Shown here: piece by piece, positions 14,133 to 23,031 of the stretch
Numbering within the stretch: the first letter of the stretch is position 1
How the letters are laid out: each line of letters opens with the position of its first letter
Origin: Porphyromonadaceae bacterium UBA3318
GTDB taxonomy: Bacteria; Bacteroidota; Bacteroidia; Bacteroidales; Muribaculaceae
Assembly (NCBI GenBank): GCA_002361235.1
Contig: DESI01000032.1
Location: 1 to 37,405 of the forward strand
DNA length: 37,405 bases
Direction: 5' to 3'
Program-made: the position numbers and the translations under genes
Notes under the pieces: model-generated
What the model saw: only the letters and a program-made list of their open reading frames with translations
The model's database searches: none
Told to the model about the DNA's origin: nothing

Positions 14133-17063
14133 GTGAAAAAGTGGGTAAAAGCGACGATGTTCATGCTTGCGGCGGCCATTACGGCCGGCGCTGTGTCGTG
14201 CGGCACCAACCGCAACACCCCCGCCTCGCGCAACTGGCAGGCATTCACCACACGTTACAACGTCTACTACAACGGCAAGACCAATTATGACGAGCAGCTG
14301 AAAGAGATGCTCGCCAACTACGAGGACGACTACTCGCAGCGCGTGCTGATACATCCCGCCGAGGCGCGCAACGACAAGAAGGCTCCGCAGCCCACCGGAT
14401 CCTTCAAACGCACCATCGAGAAGATGCAGAAGTCCATACAGCTGCATTCCATCAAGAAGAAACCGCCAAAAAAGAAGGGAACGCCCAAGGAGAAGGCGTT
14501 CCGTGCCCGCGACGAGTTCAATCCATTCCTGCACAATTCGTGGATCACGATGGGCAAGGGGCAATATATGGACGGCGATTTCTTAGGCGCCGCCTCCACA
14601 TTCCTCTATACTTCCAAGCATTTCACATGGCTTCCCAACACCGTGACCGAGGCGCAGCTGTGGATGGCCCTCAGCTACTTAGCAATGGGGTGGGACTATG
14701 AGGCTGAAAACGCCCTGCATCCCGTCAAGGAGAAAAGCCTGACCAACGGCTACCTGAAGAACCTGTACAATCTGGCATGGGCCGACTATTACGTTCATAC
14801 ACGTCAGTGGGAGAAGGCCGTGGAGCCGCTGCAATATGCCGCGCGCCATGCCAAAGGCTCGCAGAAAAACAGGCTGTGGTTCCTGTTGGGGCAGACCTAT
14901 ACGCAGTTAGGCAAGAAGAAAGAGGCCTACAATGCCTTCAAGAAAGCCGGGGCCGGAGCGTCGACCAACTACCGCACCAAATTCAACGCCCGCATCAAGC
15001 AGAGCGAGGTGTTTCAGGGCACCAACATCAAGGGAGAGGTGCGTTCGCTCAAGACCATGACGCGCTACGCCCGCAACGCCGAATTCCTGGACCAGATTTA
15101 TTACGCCATCGGCAACCTCTACCTGAGCCGCAAGGATACGGCCGAGGCCGTGAAGAATTATTGCCTGGCCGTGGAGAAATCCACCCGCAACGGCATCGAC
15201 AAGGCGCTGGCCCAGCTCACGTTGGGCGGCATATACTTCAAGCAGGGAGATTATGTCAAGGCGCAGCCATGCTATTCGGAGGCGATACCGCAGTTGCCGG
15301 AGACGTATCCCGACTACAAGATGCTGAAGAAGCGCAGCGACGTGCTGGACGAGCTGGCCACATACGCCGGCAACGTGCATCTGCAGGACTCGCTGCTGAC
15401 GCTGTCGAAAATGACTCCCGAGGAACAGCGGAAAGTGTGCCAGAAGATAGTGGACGAACTCAAGGAGCGCGAGCGCAAGGCCGCCGAGGATGCAGCCCGC
15501 GAGGAATATCTGGCGCAGAATCAGGGCGTGGACGACAATATCAAACGCAATGACGCTCCCACAACCGGCATAATGAACAATACCGACAAGTCCTGGTACT
15601 TCTACAACACCATGACCAAGAACCAGGGCAAGACGGAATTCGTACGCCGCTGGGGTGCGCGTAAGAACGAGGACGACTGGCGCCGCCGCAACAAGACCAC
15701 CTATTCGCTCGACGAGCCGGAGGAAACCGAGGAGGACAGCGAAGGCTCGGAAGGATTGCCTAACGACACCACGGCCATGACTGACGACCAGAAAAAGGAA
15801 AAGGCCGCTCAGGAGGCCGCTTCCGACCCGCATAACGTGGAGTATTACCTGGCGCAGATTCCCAAGACGCCCGAGGAAATAAAGGTGTGCAACGACGTGA
15901 TTCAGGAGGGCCTGTACAACATGGGTCTGATACTGAAGGACAAGCTCGACGATTTCCCGGCATCGCGCAGGGAGTTCAACAAGCTGCTGGAGCGTTATCC
16001 CGACAATATCTACCGCCTTGACGTGTACTACAACATGTATCTGATGGCGGTGCGTACCGGCGACAAGGCGCAGGCCGAGAAATGGCGCGCGCTGATACTT
16101 TCCGACTTCCCCGACTCGCCGTACGGCCAGGCCATGCTCGATCCGAATTATTTCGACAACCTGCGCCGTATGAACCAGGTGCAGGAGGAGAAATATCAGA
16201 ACGCCTACGACGCCTACCTGCAGAACGCCAACAGCCGCGTGCACGAACTGACCGGCGAGATGGAGCGCGACTTCCCGCTGTCGAAGATATTGCCGAAGTT
16301 CGTGTTTATCGACGCGCTGAGCTATCTGACGGAGGACAACGTGCCGAAGTTCAAGGAGCGGCTGGAATACCTGCTGGAGAAATGGCCCGACACCGACATG
16401 ACGTCGATGGCCGGAAGCATAGTGAAGGGACTGCGTCAGGGTCGCCGGCCAAACAAGGGAATGTCGAACCAGCGCGGAATGCTGTGGACCATGAGGCTCA
16501 GCAACGACTCGGTTGGCACGAACCCCGACGGTACGCCGGCCAACTTCGAACGCGACCCGAATTCGCCGCAATACTTGGTACTGGCCTTCCCCAAGGATTC
16601 GGTCAACGCAAACCAGCTGCTGTACGACGTGGCGAGGTTCAATTTCTCGTCGTTCGTGGTGCGTGACTTCGATCTGGAGCCGATGTCGTTCGGTAATGTC
16701 GGACTGCTCATAATCAAGGGATTCGGCAATGTGAAGCAGCTTGAGCATTACCGCAATGTGATGGCCGAGAAGCATTTCGAGCTGCCGGACGGCGTGCGCC
16801 CCATCATGATAAGCAAGCCGAATTTCGAACTCTTGCTGCGCGAGGGACGTTCATTTGAGGAATACTTCCGCTATGAGGAGGAGAAGACGGTGGCCGAGAC
16901 CGAGGACGCGGCGCTGAAGGCTCCCGTGGCCGACGAGGAAGGAGAGGAATCGGTGGAGCAACCGGCCGAGGAAGCTGCCGGTGAGGAGGAACCTGAGGGA
17001 GAACCCGTCGAAGGGGAAGAAGAACCGGCCGAAGAACCGGCTCAGACTGAAGAAATACAATAG
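14133..17063 (+). CDS. sprE: SprE/PorW-like TPR lipoprotein
   Basis: A 976-residue outer-membrane-directed lipoprotein. It starts with GTG (14133); the signal peptide ends AGAVSCGTN with lipidated Cys23. The conserved family entry follows: FTTRYNVYYNGKTNYDEQ. Repeated TPR-like helices run from about residue 130 to 420 and again from 560 to 720, separated by a charged, disordered stretch. The C-terminal 60 residues are a Glu/Pro-rich low-complexity tail. In Flavobacterium and Porphyromonas SprE/PorW is needed for type IX secretion and gliding. Here it is followed after 3 nt by porX, which supports the assignment. No other type IX genes lie in the window, so the role in this organism is open. 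Confidence 0.8.
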   Translation: MKKWVKATMFMLAAAITAGAVSCGTNRNTPASRNWQAFTTRYNVYYNGKTNYDEQLKEMLANYEDDYSQRVLIHPAEARNDKKAPQPTGSFKRTIEKMQKSIQLHSIKKKPPKKKGTPKEKAFRARDEFNPFLHNSWITMGKGQYMDGDFLGAASTFLYTSKHFTWLPNTVTEAQLWMALSYLAMGWDYEAENALHPVKEKSLTNGYLKNLYNLAWADYYVHTRQWEKAVEPLQYAARHAKGSQKNRLWFLLGQTYTQLGKKKEAYNAFKKAGAGASTNYRTKFNARIKQSEVFQGTNIKGEVRSLKTMTRYARNAEFLDQIYYAIGNLYLSRKDTAEAVKNYCLAVEKSTRNGIDKALAQLTLGGIYFKQGDYVKAQPCYSEAIPQLPETYPDYKMLKKRSDVLDELATYAGNVHLQDSLLTLSKMTPEEQRKVCQKIVDELKERERKAAEDAAREEYLAQNQGVDDNIKRNDAPTTGIMNNTDKSWYFYNTMTKNQGKTEFVRRWGARKNEDDWRRRNKTTYSLDEPEETEEDSEGSEGLPNDTTAMTDDQKKEKAAQEAASDPHNVEYYLAQIPKTPEEIKVCNDVIQEGLYNMGLILKDKLDDFPASRREFNKLLERYPDNIYRLDVYYNMYLMAVRTGDKAQAEKWRALILSDFPDSPYGQAMLDPNYFDNLRRMNQVQEEKYQNAYDAYLQNANSRVHELTGEMERDFPLSKILPKFVFIDALSYLTEDNVPKFKERLEYLLEKWPDTDMTSMAGSIVKGLRQGRRPNKGMSNQRGMLWTMRLSNDSVGTNPDGTPANFERDPNSPQYLVLAFPKDSVNANQLLYDVARFNFSSFVVRDFDLEPMSFGNVGLLIIKGFGNVKQLEHYRNVMAEKHFELPDGVRPIMISKPNFELLLREGRSFEEYFRYEEEKTVAETEDAALKAPVADEEGEESVEQPAEEAAGEEEPEGEPVEGEEEPAEEPAQTEEIQ

Positions 17064-17066
17064 CTT

Positions 17067-18608
17067 ATGAACCGCATACTTTGGGCAGACGACGAGATAG
17101 ATCTGCTGAAACCGCATATAATGTTCCTTAAGGCGAAAGGTTATGACGTGGACACCGTGTCCAACGGCCGCGACGCGCTCGACGCGCTGGAACACGCCAA
17201 CTATTCGCTGATACTGCTGGACGAGAACATGCCCGGCATCTCCGGCCTGGAGACGCTGGACATCATCAACGAACGGCATCCGGAGCTGCCGGTGGTGATG
17301 ATCACCAAGTCGGAGGAGGAGAACATCATGGACCAGGCCATAGGCAACCGCATCGCCGACTATCTGATCAAGCCTGTGAACCCCAACCAGATATTGCTGT
17401 CGATCAAGAAGAACCTGCACAGCCGCGAGATCGTGACAGTGCAGACGTCGTCAGACTATCAGCAGGAATTCAACGAGCTGTCGCGGCAGATCAACATGGC
17501 TTCCGACCTGGAGGAATGGAAGGAAGTGTACCGCCGTCTCGTCAACTGGGAGATGAAGCTGTCGCAGTCGTCGTCGCCCATGGCCGAGATGCTGCTGATG
17601 CAGAAGCGTGACGCCAATTCCAATTTCTGCAAGTACATCCGCCGCACATACGAAAGCTGGGTTACGTCCGAGGAGCACCCGCTGATGAGTCCGAGGCTGT
17701 TCAAGAACAACGTGTTTCCGCTGCTGGACAAGGGGGAGAAGGTATGCTTCTTCCTGATAGACAATTTCCGCCTTGACCAATGGAAGGCCATTCAGCCTAT
17801 GCTTGCCGAGCACTTCAATGTGTCGGAGGACCTGTACACCACCATCCTGCCGACGTCTACGCAATATGCGCGCAACGCCATCTTCGCCGGGCTGATGCCC
17901 GTGGACATCGCCACCATGTATCCGCAATACTGGGTGGAGGAGGACGAGGACGAGGGTCTCAACGTGCACGAGCAGGAGCTGGTGCAGACGCAGCTGGACC
18001 GTTTCCGCCGGAAGGAGAAGTTTACGTACACCAAGATATACGATTCCACCGGGTGTGAGAAATATCTGGCCCGCCTGGGCAAGACGCGCGACATTCCATT
18101 GCAGGTGGTGGTGCTGAACTTCATCGATATGCTGTCGCACGCGCGTACGGAATCAAAGATGATCCGCGAGCTGGCCAGCAACGACGCCGCATACCGCTCG
18201 CTGTCGGAGTCGTGGTTCCGTCATTCCGGCGTGCTCGACATCTTCGCGCGCCTGGCCGAGTTCGGCTATAAGGTGGTGCTCACGACTGACCACGGCACCA
18301 TCCGCGTTGAGAATCCCATCAAGGTGGTGGGCGACAAGAACACCAACACCAATCTGCGCTATAAGGTAGGCAAGACGTTGAGCTACAATCCCAAACAGGT
18401 GTACGAGATAAAGAATCCGAAACGCTTCGGACTCCCGTCGCCCAACATCGCGAGCACCTACATATTCGCCACCAACGAGGATTTCTTCTCCTATCCCAAC
18501 AACTACAACTACTACGTGCAGTATTACAACGGGACGTTCCAGCACGGCGGCATCTCGCTGGAGGAGATGATAGTGCCGCTGATAACGCTGACGCCGAAGG
18601 AGGGATGA
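17067..18608 (+). CDS. porX: PorX: response regulator with PglZ domain
   Basis: A 513-residue two-domain regulator. The receiver domain spans 1-120, with acidic pocket Asp8/Asp9, phospho-acceptor Asp52 in LILLDENMPG, Thr80 and Lys102 in LIKPVN. A helical linker leads to a PglZ (alkaline-phosphatase superfamily) domain from about 210. Metal-site candidates are Asp232 (FLIDNFR), the Thr residues near 263-265, Asp354/His358 (FIDMLSHAR), Asp408/His409 (TTDHGT) and the His of FQHGG near the end. In P. gingivalis PorX controls type IX secretion with the kinase PorY, and the PglZ part has phosphodiesterase activity on oligonucleotides. All expected residues are present. No kinase gene is adjacent. 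Confidence 0.93.
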   Translation: MNRILWADDEIDLLKPHIMFLKAKGYDVDTVSNGRDALDALEHANYSLILLDENMPGISGLETLDIINERHPELPVVMITKSEEENIMDQAIGNRIADYLIKPVNPNQILLSIKKNLHSREIVTVQTSSDYQQEFNELSRQINMASDLEEWKEVYRRLVNWEMKLSQSSSPMAEMLLMQKRDANSNFCKYIRRTYESWVTSEEHPLMSPRLFKNNVFPLLDKGEKVCFFLIDNFRLDQWKAIQPMLAEHFNVSEDLYTTILPTSTQYARNAIFAGLMPVDIATMYPQYWVEEDEDEGLNVHEQELVQTQLDRFRRKEKFTYTKIYDSTGCEKYLARLGKTRDIPLQVVVLNFIDMLSHARTESKMIRELASNDAAYRSLSESWFRHSGVLDIFARLAEFGYKVVLTTDHGTIRVENPIKVVGDKNTNTNLRYKVGKTLSYNPKQVYEIKNPKRFGLPSPNIASTYIFATNEDFFSYPNNYNYYVQYYNGTFQHGGISLEEMIVPLITLTPKEG

Positions 18609-18617
18609 GACCGAAAA

Positions 18618-18634
18618 CCGGAGCAAAGCTCCGG
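18618..18634 (+). terminator. Small hairpin after porX
   Basis: Perfect 7-bp stem CCGGAGC/GCTCCGG with an AAA loop, 10 nt after the porX stop. There is no T run, so it is a weak terminator candidate or an mRNA-end stabiliser. Confidence 0.4.
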
Positions 18635-18685
18635 ACGGAAACGGCTGCGCGAGGATGAATTATAAGTAAAAGTGAGGGACAGGCA

Positions 18686-19783
18686 ATGAGGAAGGCGGTA
18701 CTGATACTGTTGGGGGTGATGGTGGCCTCGATGTTCGCGGCCACGCCTGAGGGACGCAGGGCGTTCCGTCAGTTCGAGCGGCGCGCCGAGAACGGCGATG
18801 CCGAGGCCCAGTATCGTCTTGCCACCGTCCTCGAGACCGGCTGGGACTCCGTACCCGCCGATTCGGTCAGGGCATTGGAACTGATGCGTCGTTCCGCACG
18901 GAACGGTTTCGCGCCTGCCATGAATTATTTAGGCTATCTATACGGCAAAGGATACAAAGTCGGCGACCGGAAGCTGATTCCGGTTGACCGTGACAGTTCC
19001 GTGATGTGGTTGCGGCGCAGTGCGGATGCCGGCGACCCGAGAGCCGTCAGCAATCTGGCCTACCTGCTGCTGAACGATACCGTATCCGGGCGCACGCCTG
19101 AGGAACGGTTGGCAGCCGATTCTACTGCATATGCCTATCTTGTGAAAGGTGCCAATTCACAGATACCAACGGCCTTCAGTATGCTTGGCGACATGTATCG
19201 CGACGGCCGCTGGGTGAAACGTGACACATTGAAGGCCGCGGCCAATTATGAAGCGGCGTTGGAACACGGTCTCGGCGATGCCGAAGCGCGGCTGATCGCA
19301 CTGATGGGCCACCGCTGGCAGCGACTCCCGCAGGACTCCGCTTTCAATTTAGGTCTGCGTTATTACGCCGGCTATGCCCCCGGCGCAGGCGTGCTGCTGC
19401 TGGAGCGTGCCGCCGAGATTCCCGACACTATCGACATCGGCGCACGCGCCATGGCATTACTCGGCGACGCCTATTCCCGAGGTGTGGGCGTAAAGTACAG
19501 CCACGACAAGAGCCTGGAATACTTTGCGCGCGCCGCACTTGCCGGCAACCCCTCGGCCATGTATATCCTTGCCGAGACCCTCGAGGTCTTTCCCGACGCC
19601 CTGCAGGATTTCCCTTCCGACTTGCGAGTTCCCACCACAGACTTGCAGGATCTCCCCGCCGATTTCTCAGACCGCGAAGCCGCCATCTCTCGTCTCAGCG
19701 ATCCCGCCCGGCTTCGCGCCAAAGCCGCCCGCTGCGGCATCCGCACCTCCACCGACGCCCACCGCGCCCTTTTCGCCCACTAA
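18686..19783 (+). CDS. Exported Sel1-repeat (TPR-like) protein
   Basis: A 365-residue protein with a short N-terminal signal peptide (MRKAVLILLGVMVASMFA). The body is made of Sel1-like repeats, each about 36 residues with the A-x3-L-G/A-x2-Y pattern: NGDAEAQYRLATVLETG (about 35), NGFAPAMNYLGYLYGKGY (about 73), AGDPRAVSNLAYLLLND (about 114), IPTAFSMLGDMYRDGRW (about 157) and AGNPSAMYILAETLE (about 289). Such arrays mediate protein-protein contacts. The C-terminal 60 residues are non-repeat, with an internal echo LQDFPSDL / LQDLPADF, and Ala/Arg-rich at the end. Partner and role are unknown. It follows porX but is separated from it by 77 nt and a hairpin. Confidence 0.8.
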   Translation: MRKAVLILLGVMVASMFAATPEGRRAFRQFERRAENGDAEAQYRLATVLETGWDSVPADSVRALELMRRSARNGFAPAMNYLGYLYGKGYKVGDRKLIPVDRDSSVMWLRRSADAGDPRAVSNLAYLLLNDTVSGRTPEERLAADSTAYAYLVKGANSQIPTAFSMLGDMYRDGRWVKRDTLKAAANYEAALEHGLGDAEARLIALMGHRWQRLPQDSAFNLGLRYYAGYAPGAGVLLLERAAEIPDTIDIGARAMALLGDAYSRGVGVKYSHDKSLEYFARAALAGNPSAMYILAETLEVFPDALQDFPSDLRVPTTDLQDLPADFSDREAAISRLSDPARLRAKAARCGIRTSTDAHRALFAH

Positions 19784-19801
19784 AATCCCGAAGAATCCGA
19801 A

Positions 19802-19850
19802 TATATTTTATGCAAATTTGCAATGCCACTGCAAATTTGCATAAAATATA
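19802..19850. promoter_or_regulatory. Perfect 21-bp inverted repeat of nested palindromes
   Basis: The left arm (19802-19822) and right arm (19830-19850) are perfect reverse complements around a 7-nt centre. Each arm also contains a 12-bp palindrome, TGCAAATTTGCA (19811-19822 and 19830-19841). The result is two identical dyads 19 bp apart, centre to centre, inside a larger dyad. It lies between the Sel1 gene end and the promoter of the M28 gene, so it may be a terminator, a double operator, or both. Confidence 0.75.
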
Positions 19851-19882
19851 GTAGTCGTTGTGTGGTGGTGCAAAGGTCTGAT

Positions 19883-19913
19883 TTTGAGAATTGGAGAAAA
19901 AAGGTTAAATTTG
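19883..19913 (+). promoter_or_regulatory. Near-leaderless promoter of the M28 lipoprotein gene
   Basis: TTTG (19883-19886), a 19-nt gap, then a perfect TAAATTTG (19906-19913). The ATG begins only 5 nt after the -7 box, where transcription would be expected to start. Confidence 0.7.
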
Positions 19914-19917
19914 CGGA

Positions 19918-20970
19918 ATGCAAAAGATTTTCGGAGCATTGGTGGTGACTGCGGCGATATTGACGGCCGGAGTGTCGTGCGGCGGGGCGCGGAACGGGTC
20001 CGCGGCCGGTGACGGTACGGCTTCGTCTGAGACGGCAGGGGCGCCGGACGGCGCAGCGGCGGGGTCGGCGAACAACGGGTCGGCGAACGGCTCGACGACC
20101 GATGCCGCGGCAGCATCCGTGCCCGAATTCAATGCGGACAGTGCATACGTTTATCTGAAGCGTCAGGTGGATTTCGGGCCGCGTGTGCCCAACAGTGAGG
20201 CGCATCGCAAGACGGGCGATATGTTAGTGGCGGAACTGAAACGCAGCGGAGCGCAGGTACATGAACAGCGTTTTGACGCCACGGCTTTCGATGGCACTGT
20301 GCTGCATTCGCGCAACATCTTCGCCCGCTTCAACCCGGAAAAGGAAACGGGGCGGCTGTTGCTTCTTGCACATTACGACACCCGCCCCTGGGCCGACCAG
20401 GATCCCGATGAATCCAAGCGTAAGCAACCTATAGACGGAGCCAACGACGGCGCCAGCGGTGTGGCCGTATTGCTGGAGACCGCACGTCAGCTCGGTATTA
20501 AAAATCCGGGTTACGGAATAGACATACTCCTGGTCGACGCCGAGGATTACGGCACGGACAATCAGGATGATTCCTGGGCCATGGGCGCGAAATATTTCGC
20601 CGACCACATGGATGCCAAGGGCTGGCGGCCGGCCAAGGCGATACTGCTCGATATGGTGGGTGGACGCAACGCACGGTTTCCCTACGAGTATTTCTCTCAG
20701 CAGGCGGCGCCCGAACTGAACGCACAGTTCCGTCAGGCGGCCGGCGCGGCCGGTTATGCGTCGTATTTCCCGCAGACCATGGGCGGCGCGGTGACCGATG
20801 ACCATGTGAAGCTGATAGAACAGGGTGTGCCGGCCATTGACATAATCGACTATGACCCGAGGCAGGGATTCAACCCGACATGGCATACCGTAAGCGACAA
20901 CATCGGCAACATCGACAAGGCCACGCTCAAGGCAGTGGGTCAGTCGCTGCTGCAATTCATTTATAAATAA
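19918..20970 (+). CDS. M28-family glutaminyl-peptide cyclotransferase-like lipoprotein
   Basis: An exported zinc enzyme of the M28/glutaminyl-cyclase type, expected to convert N-terminal Gln to pyroglutamate or to act as an aminopeptidase. The signal peptide ends AGVSCGG with lipidated Cys21. Residues 22-68 are an Ala/Gly/Ser/Asn-rich linker. The catalytic domain runs from about 70 to 350, with LLAHYDTRPWAD (His152), GANDGASG (Asp177), LVDAEDYG (Glu209), LLDMVGG (Asp245) and NPTWHTVSDN (His323). These match the single-zinc Asp/Glu/His site of glutaminyl cyclases. Total length is 350 residues. It precedes tyrS by 33 nt. Confidence 0.88.
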   Translation: MQKIFGALVVTAAILTAGVSCGGARNGSAAGDGTASSETAGAPDGAAAGSANNGSANGSTTDAAAASVPEFNADSAYVYLKRQVDFGPRVPNSEAHRKTGDMLVAELKRSGAQVHEQRFDATAFDGTVLHSRNIFARFNPEKETGRLLLLAHYDTRPWADQDPDESKRKQPIDGANDGASGVAVLLETARQLGIKNPGYGIDILLVDAEDYGTDNQDDSWAMGAKYFADHMDAKGWRPAKAILLDMVGGRNARFPYEYFSQQAAPELNAQFRQAAGAAGYASYFPQTMGGAVTDDHVKLIEQGVPAIDIIDYDPRQGFNPTWHTVSDNIGNIDKATLKAVGQSLLQFIYK

Positions 20971-21003
20971 CCGAATAATAACAAACGACATAAGAATACG
21001 ACA

Positions 21004-22296
21004 ATGGACTTCATACAGGAACTGACATGGCGAGGCATGGTACACACAGTAATGCCCGGTACTGACGAAGAACTGAAAAAAGGGATGACCACCGCATACT
21101 TAGGCATAGACCCGACGGCCGATTCGCTGCATATCGGCCATCTGTGCGGGGTGATGATGCTGCGTCATTTCCAGCGTTGCGGCCACAAGCCATTGGTGCT
21201 GGTGGGCGGCGCCACGGGCATGATCGGCGACCCGTCCGGCAAATCGGCCGAGCGCAACCTGCTTGACGAGAAAACGTTGCGCCACAACCAGGAGGCAATC
21301 AAGAATCAGCTGAAGAAATTCCTTGACTTCGACAGCGAGGCGCCCAATCGTGCCGAGATGGTGAACAACTACGACTGGACCAAGGACGTGACGTTCCTGG
21401 ATTTCGCCCGCGAGATAGGCAAGCATATCACCGTCAACTACATGATGGCCAAGGATTCGGTGCAGAAACGTCTCAACGGCGAGGCCCGCGACGGACTGAG
21501 CTTCACCGAGTTCACCTACCAGCTCCTGCAGGGATTCGACTATTACACGCTGTATAAGGACCGCAACTGCCGTCTGCAGCTCGGCGGTTCGGACCAGTGG
21601 GGCAACATCACCACCGGTACGGAGCTGATACGCCGCAAGCTCGGCGGCGAGGCTTACGCCCTGACCTGCCCGCTGATCACCAAGGCCGACGGCGGCAAGT
21701 TCGGCAAGACCGAGAGCGGAAATATATGGCTCGACCCCGAGCGCACATCGCCCTACAAGTTCTATCAGTTCTGGCTGAACGTCAGCGACGAAGACGCCGA
21801 GAAATACCTGAAGATATTCACGTTCCTGAGCCAGGAGGAGATTCAGGCTCTTGCCGAGGAACACGCCGCCAACCCCGGCGCGCGCCCCATGCAGAAGCGG
21901 CTGGCCAAGGAACTGACCGAGATGGTGCACAGCGAGGAGGCATATAACAGCGCCGTGGCCGCCAGCGAGATACTGTTCAGCCCCAAGGCCGCCGAGGCCC
22001 TGCATAACGTGGACGAGAAGACTCTGCTCGAGGTGTTCGAAGGCGTGCCGATGTTCGACATCGCCCTGAGCGACCTTGAGGCCGGAGTGCCTCTGACTGA
22101 CCTCGTGGCCGTCAAGTCGCAGGTGTTTCCCAGCAAGGGGGAGGCGCGCAAGATGATACAGCAGGGCGGCGTGTCGGTCAACAAGGAGAAGGTGACCGAC
22201 CCCAACACCGTGATAGGCAAGGACGCACTGCTCGGCGGCAAGTACATCCACGTGCAGAAAGGCAAAAAGAACCATTACCTGCTTAAGGCACAGTAA
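21004..22296 (+). CDS. tyrS: Tyrosyl-tRNA synthetase
   Basis: Charges tRNA-Tyr with tyrosine; class I, cytoplasmic, normally a homodimer. The 430-residue protein has the first signature at LHIGH (residues 42-46), tyrosine-pocket sequence LQLGGSDQWGNI, and the KMSKS equivalent KFGKT after the TKADGG segment. The C-terminal 70 residues form the S4 RNA-binding domain (FPSKGEARKMIQQGGVSVN). All expected parts are intact. It sits between the M28 gene and a GTG-started CD225 gene 15 nt downstream. Confidence 0.98.
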   Translation: MDFIQELTWRGMVHTVMPGTDEELKKGMTTAYLGIDPTADSLHIGHLCGVMMLRHFQRCGHKPLVLVGGATGMIGDPSGKSAERNLLDEKTLRHNQEAIKNQLKKFLDFDSEAPNRAEMVNNYDWTKDVTFLDFAREIGKHITVNYMMAKDSVQKRLNGEARDGLSFTEFTYQLLQGFDYYTLYKDRNCRLQLGGSDQWGNITTGTELIRRKLGGEAYALTCPLITKADGGKFGKTESGNIWLDPERTSPYKFYQFWLNVSDEDAEKYLKIFTFLSQEEIQALAEEHAANPGARPMQKRLAKELTEMVHSEEAYNSAVAASEILFSPKAAEALHNVDEKTLLEVFEGVPMFDIALSDLEAGVPLTDLVAVKSQVFPSKGEARKMIQQGGVSVNKEKVTDPNTVIGKDALLGGKYIHVQKGKKNHYLLKAQ

Positions 22297-22311
22297 AAAA
22301 GAGTAAACAGA

Positions 22312-23031
22312 GTGAAAAGGATAGCGATATTGACGAGCGGGTCGGCACCGGTGGCAACCGAGATGATGGACACGCTGAACAGGGGCAGCCGTTACCGCAT
22401 CGGAATGGTACCCGAGTCCCTGGCCATGAACCCGGAGCGTCTGGCCGACGCGCTGAAGCAGGAGGGGGTGGAGTTCCTGATACTTGAGAACTACACGCAG
22501 AGCCTTCCCGAAGGATTCGGCGTGCCGTATATGGTCATAAGCGAAGGGGAAAGCGTGACCGACGCCACGCGCCGCCTCAACGTGGAGTGTCCCGAATACG
22601 GACCCGAACGCCGTTGGGCGCAGACGCTGCGCGAGGATTTTGCCGTAAAGACACAGACCCCTCCGCCCATGCCGACAGAAGCGGAAGAGATCGAGCAACC
22701 TCAGGCGCCCGAGCCGCAGGCGGCATACTTCAATCCGGCACCGTCGGGATTGTCTCAGGGCAATCAGGCGTCAGCTCCGGCCGAGCGCAAGCCGATGCCC
22801 AAGTCGTATCTGCTGTGGGCCATACTGGCCACCATTTTCTGCTGTATGCCCGCCGGTATCGTGGCGATAGTGTTCAGCACACAGGTCAGCAGCCGGTACT
22901 TCGTCGGCGACGAGGCCGGCGCCGAGAAGGCTTCGAACCGTGCCCAGATATGGATCATAGCCTCCATTGTGCTGAGCATCATCACCAATTCGCTGTACAC
23001 TCCGCTGATGTTCCTGAGCGCCACGATGTGA
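22312..23031 (+). CDS. CD225/dispanin membrane protein with PurN-like N-terminus
   Basis: A 239-residue protein in two parts. The first 65 residues (KRIAILTSGSAPVATEM, then ADALKQEGVEFLILENY) resemble, by eye, the first Rossmann half of PurN glycinamide ribonucleotide formyltransferase, but the catalytic half is absent. A Pro/Gln/Ala-rich linker (about 120-160) follows. The last 75 residues are a CD225 (IFITM-like) domain with two membrane helices: SYLLWAILATIFCCMPAGIV and IWIIASIVLSIITNSL, with a conserved basic/Ala loop between. The start is GTG. Its TGA overlaps the next ATG by one base. Function is unknown. Confidence 0.72.
   Translation: MKRIAILTSGSAPVATEMMDTLNRGSRYRIGMVPESLAMNPERLADALKQEGVEFLILENYTQSLPEGFGVPYMVISEGESVTDATRRLNVECPEYGPERRWAQTLREDFAVKTQTPPPMPTEAEEIEQPQAPEPQAAYFNPAPSGLSQGNQASAPAERKPMPKSYLLWAILATIFCCMPAGIVAIVFSTQVSSRYFVGDEAGAEKASNRAQIWIIASIVLSIITNSLYTPLMFLSATM

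Noticed and set aside
14907..16775. Long open frame (622 codons) on the minus strand
   Set aside because: It is antisense to the SprE-like gene, with Val/Leu/His-rich composition and no recognisable domain; the plus-strand gene explains the region.
21100..22698. Long open frame (532 codons) on the minus strand
   Set aside because: It is antisense to tyrS and the CD225 gene. tyrS is unmistakable, so this frame is a shadow.
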